This document shows, piece after piece, positions 13,851 to 25,823 of a DNA stretch of 64,000 nt (position 1 is its first letter; each line of letters opens with the position of its first letter). Below the pieces are notes generated by a model that was not told where the DNA came from, made no database searches, and saw nothing but the letters and a program-made list of their open reading frames with translations. This DNA is from Hydractinia symbiolongicarpus (lineage: Eukaryota; Cnidaria; Hydrozoa; Anthoathecata; Hydractiniidae): assembly GCF_029227915.1 (NCBI RefSeq), contig NC_079885.1, positions 8,370,001 to 8,434,000 of the forward strand, in the 5' to 3' direction. The position numbers were made by a program, and so were the translations under genes.

Positions 13851-14243
13851 GTCATCTAAATGACGTTTCAGGCCAAAATTAGTATTTGATTTTGACAAAA
13901 TTTGGCACAGTTAACAAAAAAATTATGCTGAACATAATAGTAACATCAAAATATTGATTTTTTGTCACCCTAATGTCATTTTAGGCCAAAACTGGTCCGA
14001 AAATTAAAACTATTTTATTTTCGACTAAAATTGACAGAGTTAACAGAAAAAAGTATGCCGAGCATGATGGTTACATCAAAATATTGATTTTTTGTCACCT
14101 AAATGTCATTTTAGCCCAAAATTGGTCCAAAAATTAAAACTATTTTTATATTCGACAAAATTTTGCACAGCTAACAAAAAAAAGTATGCTGAACATGATA
14201 GAGACATCAAAATATTATTTTTTGTCAACTAAATGCCGTTTAA
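13851..14243 (+). repeat. Three-unit tandem repeat, about 130 bp
   Basis: Three imperfect units share the landmark TTTTTTGTCACCYTAATGTC, which recurs at about 13961, 14091 and 14221, exactly 130 bp apart. The first unit is shorter by roughly 15 bases. No open frame runs through it. Confidence 0.75.
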
Positions 14244-16230
14244 GACCATAAACGTTTCAATCGCGCGACTTTCAACCATAAATGATAGGTTGTATTTTTT
14301 GCTAGCAGAAATTGTAGACTTGGGTCGCATTTTCGATGTTTCATAGTTGTGCATTTTTAATAGCGAGATAGTTTAAGCAGTGCCTGCATCTTGTGTATTT
14401 TATAAAAAGATTAGTGTTGAAAAGATTTATTTAACTAACTGGTAAAGTAAAGGTGTTTCCACCAAAGTTTTCCGAAGTGAATGTAGGCAGAGTTAAGGTC
14501 TCTCCAAATGCCTGGAAAGTAGTTTGCGAAAAATAAAATTCCCACAAAAATACGTAAGAGAAAAACGAAGATGCTCCATATATAAATAATGACGAGAACG
14601 AAATTCTTTTCGCTACGCTAATGACACGCCAGCATAGTGAAATATGATTTCAGAAACACGCCGAAAAAACGTAAATTTTCCGATTCCCCCCTTGTTATTT
14701 TTCTACGCGCTATAATTGCACAGGATTCTTTGAGGTGACAATTCTGGTTACATATTTTTTTAGCTACAGCTATTTCCTTTTTTCGAACAATTAAGATCGT
14801 ATATTATTTTTCTTTATTTTGCTTTTTCTTTTGTTACTGAGTTACTGAATTTTGAAAATTTTAGGTGGAGCTTGTGGTCTTTCTTCTTCCTGTCAGTCAG
14901 TTTACCCCAGACTGACCCATCGAGGAATTTTCCGTTCAAGAAGATCTCACAAATCAATTTAAACAAATGTTATTGCTTATCTGAATAGCAAATTATGTCG
15001 TGTCTAACTTTGTAACAGAAATCACAATTTGATGAACAGCTTATATCATCCGTCTTGTTTTGCATTATTAAACGTTTTCATTGTTCAAAGCCTAACCGAG
15101 GTAGTTTTTTATTGCATATAAACAGCCCTTAAGCATAAAAATACTAAACAAAATTGTTGTTCACACTAATAGCTGGTGTTAATTGTGTTAATTAACAGCT
15201 AAATGCAGTACTTTGGTAAAAAAGGGCGCAAATTAGTTTTCCTGGCTTTTTTTCCGACTAACCATTTTTATATGATTTATATGATCGACTTTTTTTTTCC
15301 GATAAAGTTTTGTCGACATCATCATATTGGTGACCAAAATGCGTGAAATAAAATGCGTTAAAAGTTCAAAACATTACATTGTTTGCTCATCTGGGGCAAA
15401 GCACAATCTCAAAGTTCTTTTGTGAAGTCTCGAGTCTGTTTTTACGTTTTATAAATGGAAAACAGCATGTTTTTAATATATATTGTTTTTAGGTTTCTTC
15501 TTCTTCCAAAATAAACCCCTTTGAAAATACTTTATGGTCGATTTCACATACTCTAACGCCCTTCGGAGTAGGTTTTTGATATAACGCAATTTTGGTAAGA
15601 ACCTGTATGTAGCAGACAATTTTTGAGGTTCTAAAAAAGATAACTAAAATTTTCCCCCTTTATTAATTTTCCCGAGTTACCTAAACCTTGCTTTTTTACC
15701 AGATTAAATTTTGTGCAAGCGACTAATATTTTTACCGACCTTCCATGTCGAATTTTTTTTACCGATAAGGTACGTATTGTCAATCGTAAGAGTAAGTATA
15801 CAACAGAGCGATAAACTTCGTTACCGTGTTAGCCGATATCCTTTTTTATAACGCCACAGTTAAGATATCAAAGCTGTTCCATGACAAACCTGAGAGTGAA
15901 TTCACACCGAGAATACATTAGCCCGTTAACTTCATTACTGGGTATAATTTTCCATGGCTAGAGGGTACTCCTTACGATGTACGTTTATAGCCAAAATATT
16001 TGCTTATTTAAGATTTATGGTTAGAAAATATTACGAAATATTTATGTTAACATAAATATACAAAAACAAATACTAAAATATTACAAGGCAAAAAGAAACC
16101 TTCAAAATGGCCACTGCTAAGCAGATCGCCCTTTACACATCTTTCACTCAACTACGAATTACGGTTTATATCAAAAAAGAAGGCTGCCCAGCTTGGTGTT
16201 GAAGCGCAGGTAAACTGAAATGCCACTTCC
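14244..16230. other. Non-coding, nothing recognised
   Basis: This is AT-rich DNA without a supported gene. A short motif GACTAATATTTTTACCGACC near 15720 resembles sequences near 4200, 34622, 35268 and 41490 and may be the mark of an old dispersed repeat. Confidence 0.45.
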
Positions 16231-16323
16231 CTTCCCAGAGCTTCTTTTTCGCTTTTTAGAAACATGCGTTCCTCAGCGTCAACAAGCATATACAGAAAGT
16301 GAAAACGAAGTTCTTGGGACAAG
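16231..16323. mobile_element. Foldback element (TTCCCAGAGC family)
   Basis: The left arm CTTCCCAGAGCTTCTTTTTC pairs with a right arm ending AAAACGAAGTTCTTGGGAC, forming a 93-bp imperfect hairpin. It is a diverged relative of the foldbacks at 7964 and 43788 and of the fragment at 10255. Confidence 0.55.
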
Positions 16324-17699
16324 ATTAACAGAAGCGCCACACGACGGAGTGGTGGTTCTGCACAACATGGCGTTTCAAAATCAGTCCAAAAATGAAACTT
16401 TTGTGTTTAGCCTGCTGTTACCTCATATAGAAAAAAAATCACCCAGTATTTTGAGGAATAAGCTGTATGCAGACTTCTTATGACGCGAAGGTTTTTGTAG
16501 AAAATAATGATATTATCAGTGCGGGTTTAGTTCTTGATGTGTTTAGGTTTATTATATTACTAAAGTTGTTAGACGCAGAAAATATCATTTCTCGCGTTTC
16601 AAGTTCTACGTAATTGCCAAAACGCGTTTTTCCCGCGCTTTTATGAATCAAGATTTTCTCACACTCAGACCGCGATAAATGCTATATGTGCATGTCCTAT
16701 TAATCTGTAATCATATCTTTTATTTAGAAACACAGGTTGACCAGTCCGTCATTACCCTGTCATAACTAGTCATCCACAATCCCTCACAAAAATCTGAAAC
16801 TGCCCGCCCCCCCCCCCCCCCCTAAATTCAAATTGGCGTCTTTGAAGTGCAGTTTTGGCTTCAGTGCAGGCTTGGCTTCGCTACACACGTACTGGTAGTT
16901 TCACATTCAACATTGAGGTAGGGGGAGGGGGAAACTATCATATAAACCAAGGTACATCTTATAAATTGCAGTCTCAATATATTTGTGAGGGATTGCAGCA
17001 TTTTTATTTATTTTTGAACTTCCAAACAAAAATTAAATTAGGAGAAAGGAGTCCTAGACCGATTTGATTTCCTTTTTTTATGCCATAAACTAATCCCATG
17101 ACATCTTCAAAACATTGAAATGAAAATGCTAGACATACAGCGTGATAAAAAGATAATATCAATCAAAGGTGTGTGTATTATTGTGATCTAATATCTTTTT
17201 CTGATCTCAATTTTCCATTTTGAAGAGAAATTCTCAGATGTTTCCTGCATTCAAATTTGCTTATTAACTCTTGTTAAAAAAGACACTGCTTATAATACAC
17301 AAATGAATAAATAAGTCGGACAATAGATATTATTCATTGTCCTGCACAAAAAAATCGTGAAAATCTTGCTTTAGTATGTTACTGAAGCAAGATTTTCACA
17401 ACAGCCACAACTTGCTTTTGTTGAGCGACTGTAAACTTGAAACACTCATGCATAGGCACCAAACACGTTCTTTATCTTTGAACCAGTCCTGAATATTCTA
17501 TGATCATCAATTTTCTTTTTTATCTTAATAAATTATTTAATACATGATTTCACCATATATTAAAATTATTCCTGACTCAAATTTCTCCCGATTAAATTTT
17601 TCCATGATAAGGTGAATCATTTAAGTTTAAGTCATTAAAATTAAGTCTAAGAACATAATACTGCCAGTTTTTTGTAGGCAAAATAAAAAGATCCTGAAC
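16324..17699. other. Non-coding with poly-C run and hairpin
   Basis: No gene is supported. A run of 16 C residues lies at 16807-16822. A hairpin with a perfect 15-bp stem (GTGAAAATCTTGCTT and its complement) and a 13-base loop lies at 17357-17399. Confidence 0.5.
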
Positions 17700-17915
17700 G
17701 TCCTGGAGCCTGCGTGACAACGTACTTACTATCAATTGCTCCAGGGCGACTTTCAAAAGTTCCACTTTCACAAAAGTTCACTTCATTGAACTGATTTGCA
17801 ATTGCAATCCAGTCTTCTTCTGTTTTTGGGTATTTGGCGAAAACACTTTTGCTAAAAGCTAGTCCTACAAATCATCTGAGATTTCTTTTACTACCCTTCT
17901 GACAGACACAATGTT
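17700..17915 (-). pseudogene. PIF/Harbinger transposase remnant
   Basis: Read on the minus strand, one frame gives a Trp-Ile-Ala-Ile-Ala-Asn-Gln-Phe segment followed by Gly-Ala-Ile-Asp-Ser-Lys-Tyr-Val and then Gln-Ala-Pro. PIF/Harbinger DDE transposases carry W..IA..F followed by GAIDGKH(V/I)..QAP at the first catalytic Asp. Here the Asp is kept (codon near 17733) but Gly-Lys-His has become Ser-Lys-Tyr. The sequence upstream is in another frame and contains stops, so this is a dead fragment of a few dozen residues. The assignment rests on motif resemblance by eye. Confidence 0.5.
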
Positions 17916-19235
17916 TCATTTGAACGTATTGATTCACGCTTAATTACAGATTTCATGCAAAACTGGTCCAATACACGTATTTTATCATAAGCAACCGCTT
18001 AAACAATTGTAGTAAAGTTTACAAAAGTTCTACGCAGGCTGTGTAAATAATATTGGATACAAGCAAGTCTGCCGCTTCTGTTCCTTTCACCACCGCCACA
18101 TCTTTTATTGACTGTATCACCAATCAACAACAAACACTGCAAACTATATTTTTTGCAATATCATTTTTTCTCGGTTTGCACTATAGCGTTTCTGCTTGCA
18201 GCCGAGGAAGTGCAGGAGTTGCACACTTTCACATTCACTTTAGTTGCAAGCCAGCGAAATTAATACACCATTATTCAACGTGAAAATTGACGCACCAACA
18301 ACCAGCGCTTGGTGCAAACGGCAAATATCGTTCTTCGCTATCATTGGACATCTTAAAAAAGAAACAAAACATTCTCATTGGCCTTTTTAAGAACATGGAA
18401 ATGTCCCAAGCTTTAATGTTTTAACCTAGACACCAGCAAATTAGCAGCGTTTTGGTCTGTGCGGTCTTTATGAGATTGTGAAATATTCGGAAATTATGCA
18501 TACCGGTTATTATGCATAATAACAATAGCGCTAGCCCTAACCCTTACACATAATTTCCAATTGATCATATTCGCCTAACCAATCTATACATTTGATAATC
18601 ATAAATTAGACCGATCATTGAGTGGATATTGGGAAGAATTCCTATTTGAGGTGACGGTCGGAGATTAGGTGCACGGTAATTTTTAAAAATGGTAGTTTGA
18701 GGATGACCTTCATTCTCTTTTAGTAGTAATTGATGCTGATATTGTGGAAAAAGTTTGATGATGTTTCAATGAATTTTAATGATTTTATAGGATTAACGAA
18801 AAGAGTAAAAATAATGCATTCAATTGCAAATTTTGCGGAAAGGTTTGTCTTTTCGAAAGTAAATTGACCCGACACACAGAGCTGCTGACCTTAAAAAAAA
18901 CAGAACCAATAGAACCAAAAAAAATGTCAGACTGAAAAAGAGTTAATGCATCCCCTACATTTTAAATGTTACCTTAAAAAATGCTCAATGTTCAATTAAT
19001 TGAAGATCAGTGCTACCCAGAAGAAGCGCAAGAACTTGACATAAATGCAGAAGTATTGCACAATCGGGGGAGTTTGCAGACTATTCCTTTTTTGTGGCTA
19101 CGATTTGTGTCTTGCGGCGACAGAAATCAAAGAAAGAAAATCAAATATCGCGAGAATAGGCTTAAAAATAATGAATTTTTAAGAACTATTTAGAGACACG
19201 ATTTAGAGAAAGTATGATTTGCATAATATAAAAAA
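17916..19235. other. Non-coding, nothing recognised
   Basis: No gene is supported. A 76-codon open frame at 18053-18283 and a 70-codon frame at 18981-19193 have no domain and no convincing splice context. Confidence 0.45.
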
Positions 19236-19371
19236 CTAGTCGGTGGCCCGTGGAAATATCCACGGGGTCGCCCGTACTTAATATATATTTCATTTCGTGT
19301 TTCCGTAACAGGACCCGGCTTTTGCGGACACACAGACGGAATATGGGTATTATTAAAGAGACAAGTCGTCA
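19236..19371 (-). mobile_element. Helitron-like miniature element, copy 1 of tandem
   Basis: It is oriented on the minus strand. The 3' terminus CTAG at 19236-19239 is preceded by the CCCGTGG/CCACGGG-type hairpin, and the 5' start TCTCTTTAATAATA lies at 19371. The base outside CTAG reads T on the element strand, as expected for insertion between A and T. It abuts the next copy without a gap. Confidence 0.55.
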
Positions 19372-19530
19372 AACCGTCGAAAAATCCATGGGTTCGCCTG
19401 TCCTTTAAATTTACCCGTCGCAACAAAATAAAAATACATCGCATTTGATATTTGGTTTCCGTGGCACGTTTTTTTAACTCAGCGGGGCGTCTGCACAGAG
19501 ACAGACAAAATACGGCTATTATTAAAGAGA
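19372..19530 (-). mobile_element. Helitron-like miniature element, copy 2 of tandem
   Basis: Same orientation and family as the preceding copy. The hairpin is degenerate (ATCCATGGG-type), the 3' CTAG is mutated to CTTG, and the 5' start TCTCTTTAATAATAGCCGTA is intact at 19530. At 19531 a third unit begins with CTAGCC and a different hairpin (AACCCGGCG facing CGCCGGGTT), suggesting a second subfamily inserted in the same head-to-tail fashion. Confidence 0.5.
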
Positions 19531-20078
19531 CTAGCCGGGAAACCCGGCGTTGAAACGCCGGGTTAAGCCACAAGTCAAGGTGTGTCCCGACGTTAAACAC
19601 TCTGTGGAGCGGTTAATAAAAAAGTCCATTGCTAACACCGGGCTGAGAGGTTAGTCCAGGTAAAGAGTGTTGCATATCCGTACAGACGTGATTCCCAGAG
19701 AGTTCCAAAATTAATTGTCACAGTAGGCTAACCTCTTACAGATACTTACTCTTACCTCTTACGCATAGACGTTACAGCTTTTTCAAAAAACAGTCCTTTA
19801 TTAACAGTGGGCAAAGCGGTTGGTACAGTTACACAGAGTTAAACAGGCGTTTGGCGTAATACCCTTTTTCAAAAAACTGCAACTTCGGTTTCAATAACAA
19901 CACAGGAAATAGCCTGCCGTTACCCTATATATCGCTCAGCCATTTTATTTGCAAATAAAATTTTCAGGAAAATAATAAAAGATGTAGCTACCTAGCTTAC
20001 TGCATTTAGCATAAGAATTATTGCTTAAGAATATTGTTGTAGCCAAACTCCAATTTTTATACTTTCACTTTTTAGCCA

Positions 20079-20159
20079 AATATAGGAGCTAGAATATAGG
20101 AGCTAGCTAAATGGCTACATCCTCAGAATATAGGAGCTAGCTAAATGGCTACATCCTCA
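20079..20159 (+). repeat. 34-bp tandem duplication
   Basis: The unit AATATAGGAGCTAGCTAAAT followed by GGCTACATCCTCA occurs twice without change at 20093 and 20127, with a partial copy before it. The surrounding 200 bases are rich in AGCTAG, as is 41930-42560. Confidence 0.8.
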
Positions 20160-20589
20160 ACATAAAAATAAATGTTGGGTAGGATAAAAAGCTCTTATAT
20201 CAAACAGAATAGTAAAAAGGCTCTAGCTAGCTAGCCTTCAAAATCTTCGTTCCTAGCCAAAATTCCTAAAACTGGTGCGTTTAAGATCTGTACGTAGCTA
20301 AAAAACGCGACAATATATTTATCTTCACATTGAAAACAAAGAGAAAACAAATATTAAAAAAATATAAAGCTTTCAGAAGATAAAAAAAGGAAAACAGGCC
20401 TGAAAATCTTAGTTTGTATTTTTAAGAATCAAAATGGCATTCGTTCATTTCATTCAGCCGCGAAAATACATGAAATTGCTTTTTTAAGCGAAAATCTTGG
20501 ATTCTTATTGGTCGCGAAAATCTTTGTTTTTTTATAGAATCAGGCGTCGTGATTGCTATACTACGCGTACGCGGTCAAAACAAAGTCGG

Positions 20590-20815
20590 TAAAAATATAT
20601 CGTAATTGGTATTGGTGCGCATTTTAAAAATTTTGTGATTCCGTTACGGGCAGCGGCTTTCGGGAACACACAGACAAAATACGGCTATTATTAAAGAGAC
20701 TAGTCATTATCCTGTGGATAAATCCACGGGTTCTCCAGTCCTTTATATATAGCATTTTGTGTTTCCGTAACACGACTTTTTTCTTATGCACAAACAGACA
20801 GACGTAATACGGTAC
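20590..20815 (-). mobile_element. Two tandem Helitron-like elements
   Basis: The first copy ends (element 5' end) with TCTCTTTAATAATAGCCGTA read on the minus strand at 20699. The next begins at 20700 with CTAG followed by the CCTGTGG-CCACGGG hairpin, so the two lie head to tail. The second copy keeps the ACAGACAGACG block but its 5' end is decayed. The outer edges are approximate. Confidence 0.5.
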
Positions 20816-21204
20816 ATATCATGCGCACTATGAGTGTTTCTGTACACTCATATTCGGAACAAATTTTTGTAGATTGCACAGGAAGAATGACTGTGATGGT
20901 GTATAAAGTCATTTCTGCAGGGTAGGAGTGATTATTAATTATAAGGTTGAGACTTAGAACTTTACATTCCTAAAATTTTGTTATTTTTTTCAGAAAGGTT
21001 AGCTTCTGTTCTATCTACATTTCTTATAAAAATAGTTTGGTTGATCAAGGGTGTACTGAAAACCTGTTAACCCGGTTAAATCTTGAAGGTTAAATCTATG
21101 GTTAAATGGAGTACTCGCTTATATATAAATATTTTTTACTTTTTTAAATTATCGGGCTGAATTTACGGGTAAGCGGAATAGATGTTTTGTTACTTGATCG
21201 TGTA

Positions 21205-21306
21205 TTTTGTCTATTCGGGCGTGTAAAACTTCTTACTGCAGACAAACGAAATGCGATATCGAAAGGACCGGCGAACCCGTGGATTTATGCACGGGCTGCC
21301 GACTAG
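21205..21306 (+). mobile_element. Helitron-like element, 3' part
   Basis: It contains GCAGACAAACGAAATGCGAT, then GGCGAACCCGTGG, the complementary CACGGG, and the terminal CTAG at 21303-21306 followed by T. The 5' end is not clear. Confidence 0.45.
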
Positions 21307-21568
21307 TTCTTGTATAAAATGCGCATAAACACAACTTTCTATTATTGGAAAGAATATAAAGAAAAGTGGTGTACTCTCATAATAACTACAGTCATGGGTA
21401 AACAACTTTTGCGGGTCACAACTTTACCACTGGGTGAATCTTTGTTTTTTCTACCTAACTGGTAGTAGTGGAAAAATGATTTCAAGTTAATGTAATACCT
21501 TGAATGGAGTTATGAAGTTTGAATGGAGTCACACATATTTTCATATTTACCTTTAACAATCCTCCAAC

Positions 21569-21606
21569 CTTGGAGGAAAGAATACGTACGTATTCTTTCC
21601 TCCAAG
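21569..21606. repeat. Perfect 38-bp palindrome
   Basis: CTTGGAGGAAAGAATACGT is followed directly by its exact complement, with no spacer. All 19 base pairs match. It lies in otherwise non-coding DNA. Confidence 0.9.
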
Positions 21607-22035
21607 CTCCAACAAGGTGATGTACCATTTCTTCTGCCGCATATCTCCTGACCAGCCACAATTTTATTTATAGAATAAAAGTCGCACTAAATTTTCACAG
21701 TTATGTTACTATGCTAAAACATCTCAGAAATTTCAAGTTCAAAGGTAAAATGTTAGCTGAAGTTTCTGTTGACAGTGTGTATAGAAGGTAAACCGATCAA
21801 TTTAAATTCTTACGTCTTTTATAAAACACTGATTTGTTTAGTAAATAAAACTGTAAGATTTTCTGAACTGAAGTCATTTCAAGAAGCCGATATAAAGGTC
21901 AACCAACACTGTTTTCCTACTTTTTGATCAAAAGAGACATCTTGTTCAAGAACTGATAGAAGTAGACGCAAAAGGCTGAGAAAGACATTTTTCGGTAATC
22001 AAGAGAGATCAGAATGCTAATTTTTTTCCCCTTAG

Positions 22036-22074
22036 CGGAAACCATGGCATCGTCTCATAGAGATAATAACAAAA
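22036..22074 (+). other. Candidate small first coding exon
   Basis: A strong pyrimidine-rich acceptor (TTTTTCCCCTTAG) precedes a 39-base segment with ATG in a good start context at 22044 and ten codons, and then a consensus donor GTAAGT at 22075. It would encode Met-Ala-Ser-Ser-His-Arg-Asp-Asn-Asn-Lys and end in phase 1. I could not find the exon it would join, so this may be chance. Confidence 0.25.
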
Positions 22075-22487
22075 GTAAGTATATTACACACATCAGATTG
22101 TTCTTAACCACCAAACATGACCGGCGTGTCAAAATTTCTCAAAAGGTACTTAGAAAATTTAATGAAGAAATAGGTTATGTCATCCGATAGATCTTCGAAA
22201 ATTAATATATAGTATCATGAAAGTAGAAAGTTTTACCTCCGTAGTAAAATTTACAGAAGATGGAACGAATTTTTGAGCTCGCGTTTTTAGGCAAGCAGAA
22301 TTAACTCCTACCTATCTACTTTTTGATAGCTTTCCAATTATGTAATTAGTTATTTATGGTAACTTATTTTGTAAAAGTTTTAATCCTCGCAAAGAATCTT
22401 CTAGGTAAAACTAGTAGAAAGATTTTTAAAAAACTTTACTTTGCTCCGCTTATGGCCAGCTCTAAGGTTTCTATTTCACTATGAATG

Positions 22488-23021
22488 CGTACCGTAAAGA
22501 TTCCATTAAGCGCTCCCTCAAAAAAGCGCCCCCCCTGAATAAGCGCCCCACCCTCCCAATAACAGAAACAGGCGCTTATTCGAATTTTCGACAAAAATGA
22601 ACTGAAAGGGTCGATTAGGGATTAAAAGACACTTGTTTTAGTTTTCTTTATATTATCTATTTCTTCTTGAACTTCAATTTCCTTTTCCTTTTCATCGTGA
22701 TCATAGATATAGCAAGGAAATTTTTTAAAATAGCTTTGTGGATTCGATTATCAATGTTTTTTTGTTTCTCCTCGAGTTTTCCCATCAAAACTTGATGTCG
22801 TTTGTCATTGCTGTGTATTTGGCTGGAGAACCACTAAACCAATCTTTAAAAGAAAAAGAAAAGTCTTTCAACTATTGAAATTTGGTTTTTATGTTTGCCC
22901 AAATCCTCTTTTTTTGTAATAAGCGCCCCCCTCGATTAAGCGCCCCTTGAATAAGCGCCCACCCTAGAGGCTCAAAAATTTTATAAGCGCCCGGGCGGTT
23001 AATCGAAGCTTTACGACACTC
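22488..23021. mobile_element. TIR element with AAGCGCCCC repeats
   Basis: The left end (TACCGTAAAGATTCCATTAA) and the complement of the right end (TGTCGTAAAGCTTCGATTAA) match at about four positions in five. Subterminal blocks repeat AATAAGCGCCCC in opposite orientation at the two ends. The interior has no intact coding frame. It is a diverged relative of the element at 33314-33926. Confidence 0.55.
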
Positions 23022-23305
23022 TAATTTAGAAACACAAATGGATACAGGCATAACGATGGAGGGTGACACGACCACTCGAGCGACATGTTTTTGAAATAAA
23101 CACATTGTGGGAACCAACAGCTCAGAACTAAAGGACTGTAACGAAAGAGGTTCTTCTAAATTATGACCTAAATATATATGCAATCAAATAAAGTCAAAGT
23201 ATATGTTTACGGCGTTCGTATTTCCGACACACATGACATCAAGATCAAGTTGATAAAGATTATCTTTATATTAGGATCTGCGAAGAAAAATTGACAAGGA
23301 AGACC

Positions 23306-24924
23306 ATGAAGAAAAACAGAACAAACGCTATTTTTGTAGTTGCATGTTATTTCTCCATATGCTTTGACTTATATGCAGCTGCTATTTCCAGCAAAAAGAA
23401 AGGTCGCTGCCTGCATAAAGGTTGTCCTCTAAGTCAAGGTATGAAAGTGGCGCACATAAACGATACTTTAAAGAAACTGTTGAAAGTAGACGAATTTGAA
23501 AGTAATATGATTCGTGTTGTTACGTGGAATATTCTTCATGATAAAGATGATAGATTTCAAGACAATTGGAGATACAGAAAAGACGACGTTTGTGAATACG
23601 TTATGAAGGTACAACCAGCGGTAAGTCAGATTTTTATGTCGCTTAAATGAACTACAAACAACCCTGTTTAGTATTAAGGCGGGTTTCCACACTGAAACGA
23701 ATGTAGTCGAATCGATCGACGTCGATTGATTCGATGTTACTAAAAATAGAACATTGCATAATTTTCATCGATCGACGTCGATTTGGCGGTCGAATTCAAT
23801 CGAATTCAAAAGTAGGATTGCTTTCTACTTTTTCGTCGATCGATTGAAATTTATCCAATGAGATTGATTTATACCCACGTGAGGTAAACAAATCGAAGAA
23901 GAAATGAACATTCACTGAGAAGCGGGAAAGAGAGAGAAATGGCTGAAAACATTTTAAACAAACGAAAATTTAATTTAAGTTACCATGTCGTTGTTTTGTT
24001 ACAAAAACCGATTTGTGTGTGGCCACTAAGTAAATCTAAGACCATAAATGGCATTGTATTTTTCAGAATGAAATCTTTCCTAGGACTATCGCACAAGATA
24101 AACATATGAATTATATTGTGTTTTAGGTTATAGGTTTTCAAGAAGTATTGAAGAAGCAACATACAGATTTACAATCCTGCTTAAAACGTTATTATCCTGC
24201 GAAAATTAAAATAAGTCATAGCGATGATATACTTCACAACTCGATATTTATAAAACAAACTCGCATCATTCGAGTTGTAAAAAGCGGGACATTTTGGTTG
24301 AGTGAAACACCTGATGTAGTGGGTTCAAAATTACCGAATGAAAGCCAACCCCGGACATGCTCTTGGATTTGTGCAAAGTATGCTAAACAGCTTACTAAAG
24401 GACGTAATTTAAAACCTAAGAACAGCGGATCTATACAAAGTTTATTTCAATTATTATGGTTGCATACGGCAAGAAATCGAAACCAAAAAAAGAAATTACA
24501 GTTTAGACGGCCGAAATATAAATGGTTTGAGTTTTACATTGCAAATACTCACTTAGATTATCGAGACGTATATACAGCAAGCCAACAAATAAAAATACTT
24601 TTACAACACATGAAAAACAAAATTATGAATCGACGACGTTCACCAATTATTTTAATGGGCGATCTCAACTGGGAAGATAATACCGCCCTGTATGACACCA
24701 TTTTGAATATGAAATGGTTACGTAATACCATGATCGATTCACGTGAAACGCATCCTGCGCTTACGGCTGTTAATTTCGATAGTGCACAGGGAAAGGAGCT
24801 TATTGATTACATATGGCAAAGTGGATTTACATCAGTTTTGTCCTCCACCATGATGGATGTGAGAGATAACGGCCGACAGATCTCAGATCATAGACCAGTG
24901 TTTGCGGTCCTGTTACCACGATAA
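23306..24924 (+). CDS. Secreted DNase I-like nuclease/phosphatase, copy A
   Basis: Two exons (23306-23620 and 24127-24924) join in phase 0 through a GTAAGT donor and a TTTTAG acceptor, giving 370 residues. Residues about 6-26 form a hydrophobic signal peptide, so the product should be secreted. A conserved Cys-Leu-His-x-Gly-Cys-Pro-Leu-Ser block follows at 35-43. The endonuclease/exonuclease/phosphatase fold is shown by TWNI with Asn75, GFQEV with Glu111, NTHLD with His247, MGDLN with Asp284 and Asn286, LIDYI with Asp332, and ISDHRPV with Asp359 and His360. These match the metal-binding and acid-base residues of DNase I-type enzymes, so the protein is probably active. The substrate (DNA, phosphoinositide or sphingomyelin) cannot be told from sequence. 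I chose the ATG because it begins the signal peptide. A possible 5'-UTR acceptor (TATATTAG) ends at 23274. Confidence 0.88.
23621..24126 (+). other. Intron of DNase-like copy A
   Basis: This is a GT-AG intron in phase 0. It contains two copies of a near-palindromic ATCGATCGACGTCGAT block, at about 23713 and 23767, plus further TCGATCGAT sequence near 23836. Confidence 0.75.
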
Positions 24925-24997
24925 ATACTTTTTTAGAATTTAAACGAACGCAACACTAGGTTTGTAACTCTCAATCTCTATTTTTTGTAGTTACATA

Positions 24998-25307
24998 CAG
25001 TGGAATCTGTCGGTTGGTTTGAGAACGTGTCCGCTATAAAGATTTTATAGAGACTTTTTTTGCTATAAATGTTTCACCTGAAATATCAAGCAATGTATTC
25101 TCAGTGTTATTATTCAGTATACAGAAATGTCCGCTTCAGAGTATGTCCAAACTTGTCCCTAGGGGCTCTTACCTTTTTAAAAATCGAGACTAGCGGCGGT
25201 TATCCATCAAGTAAGCGCTAGCGGTTTTGACATCAGACAACAAACCTTGGGGACTAGGATGGAATATGTCCGTTTTAGAATATGTCTGTTTTGGAAAGAA
25301 TGCACTG
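24998..25307. mobile_element. TA-flanked CAGTG miniature element
   Basis: The element begins CAGTGGAATCTGTC and ends (complement) CAGTGCATTCTTTC, each directly flanked by TA. The subterminal regions share GTCCG-rich sequence (CGTGTCCGCTATA and its opposite-strand relatives). TA target sites with CAGTG ends fit the Tc1/mariner-pogo/Tigger group. At 310 bp without a transposase frame it is non-autonomous. Confidence 0.5.
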
Positions 25308-25823
25308 TATAATGTAAGAAAAAGCGATATCTCCACATGAGATTTTTTACTCGCGCAATAATATGCCTCACAAACCGCCGCGGCACATGCATTTGGGAAA
25401 TCTATGCTATTTTCCAAAGATAATATGGGCAAAAAAGGTTCCAATTTTGCTGATAAAAATAGTGGAGATTAGTTTAAATGCCCTATCCATGGTCTTCTGT
25501 CTATCATTCCCCATCCCCACTAAATTTATTGTTGATTAAAAAAAATATTAAAAAATAATGTTAGCGAGAAATCACGTGACTAAGCATAAAGAGGGGTGCT
25601 GTTGAACTTTAAGTTAATACCATTTAGTTAAAGGAGAAATACCGGTTTATATTTATCTCGACTGTCATAGTAAAATCGTTTTTCTTTGGGTTCAAACGTC
25701 AATCCGCTCGGACATGTCAGCTCTTCTTACAAAACAAGTTATGTCACACTACTTTGACAGTGTATAATTATGACTTATTATGCCAATGTTAAGGAGAGAG
25801 TGACGTTATGTTATATAGCACTC

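Noticed and set aside
25190-25444. 84-codon minus-strand frame upstream of DNase-like copy B
   Set aside because: It overlaps the TA-flanked CAGTG element, has no domain, and is not flanked by splice signals.
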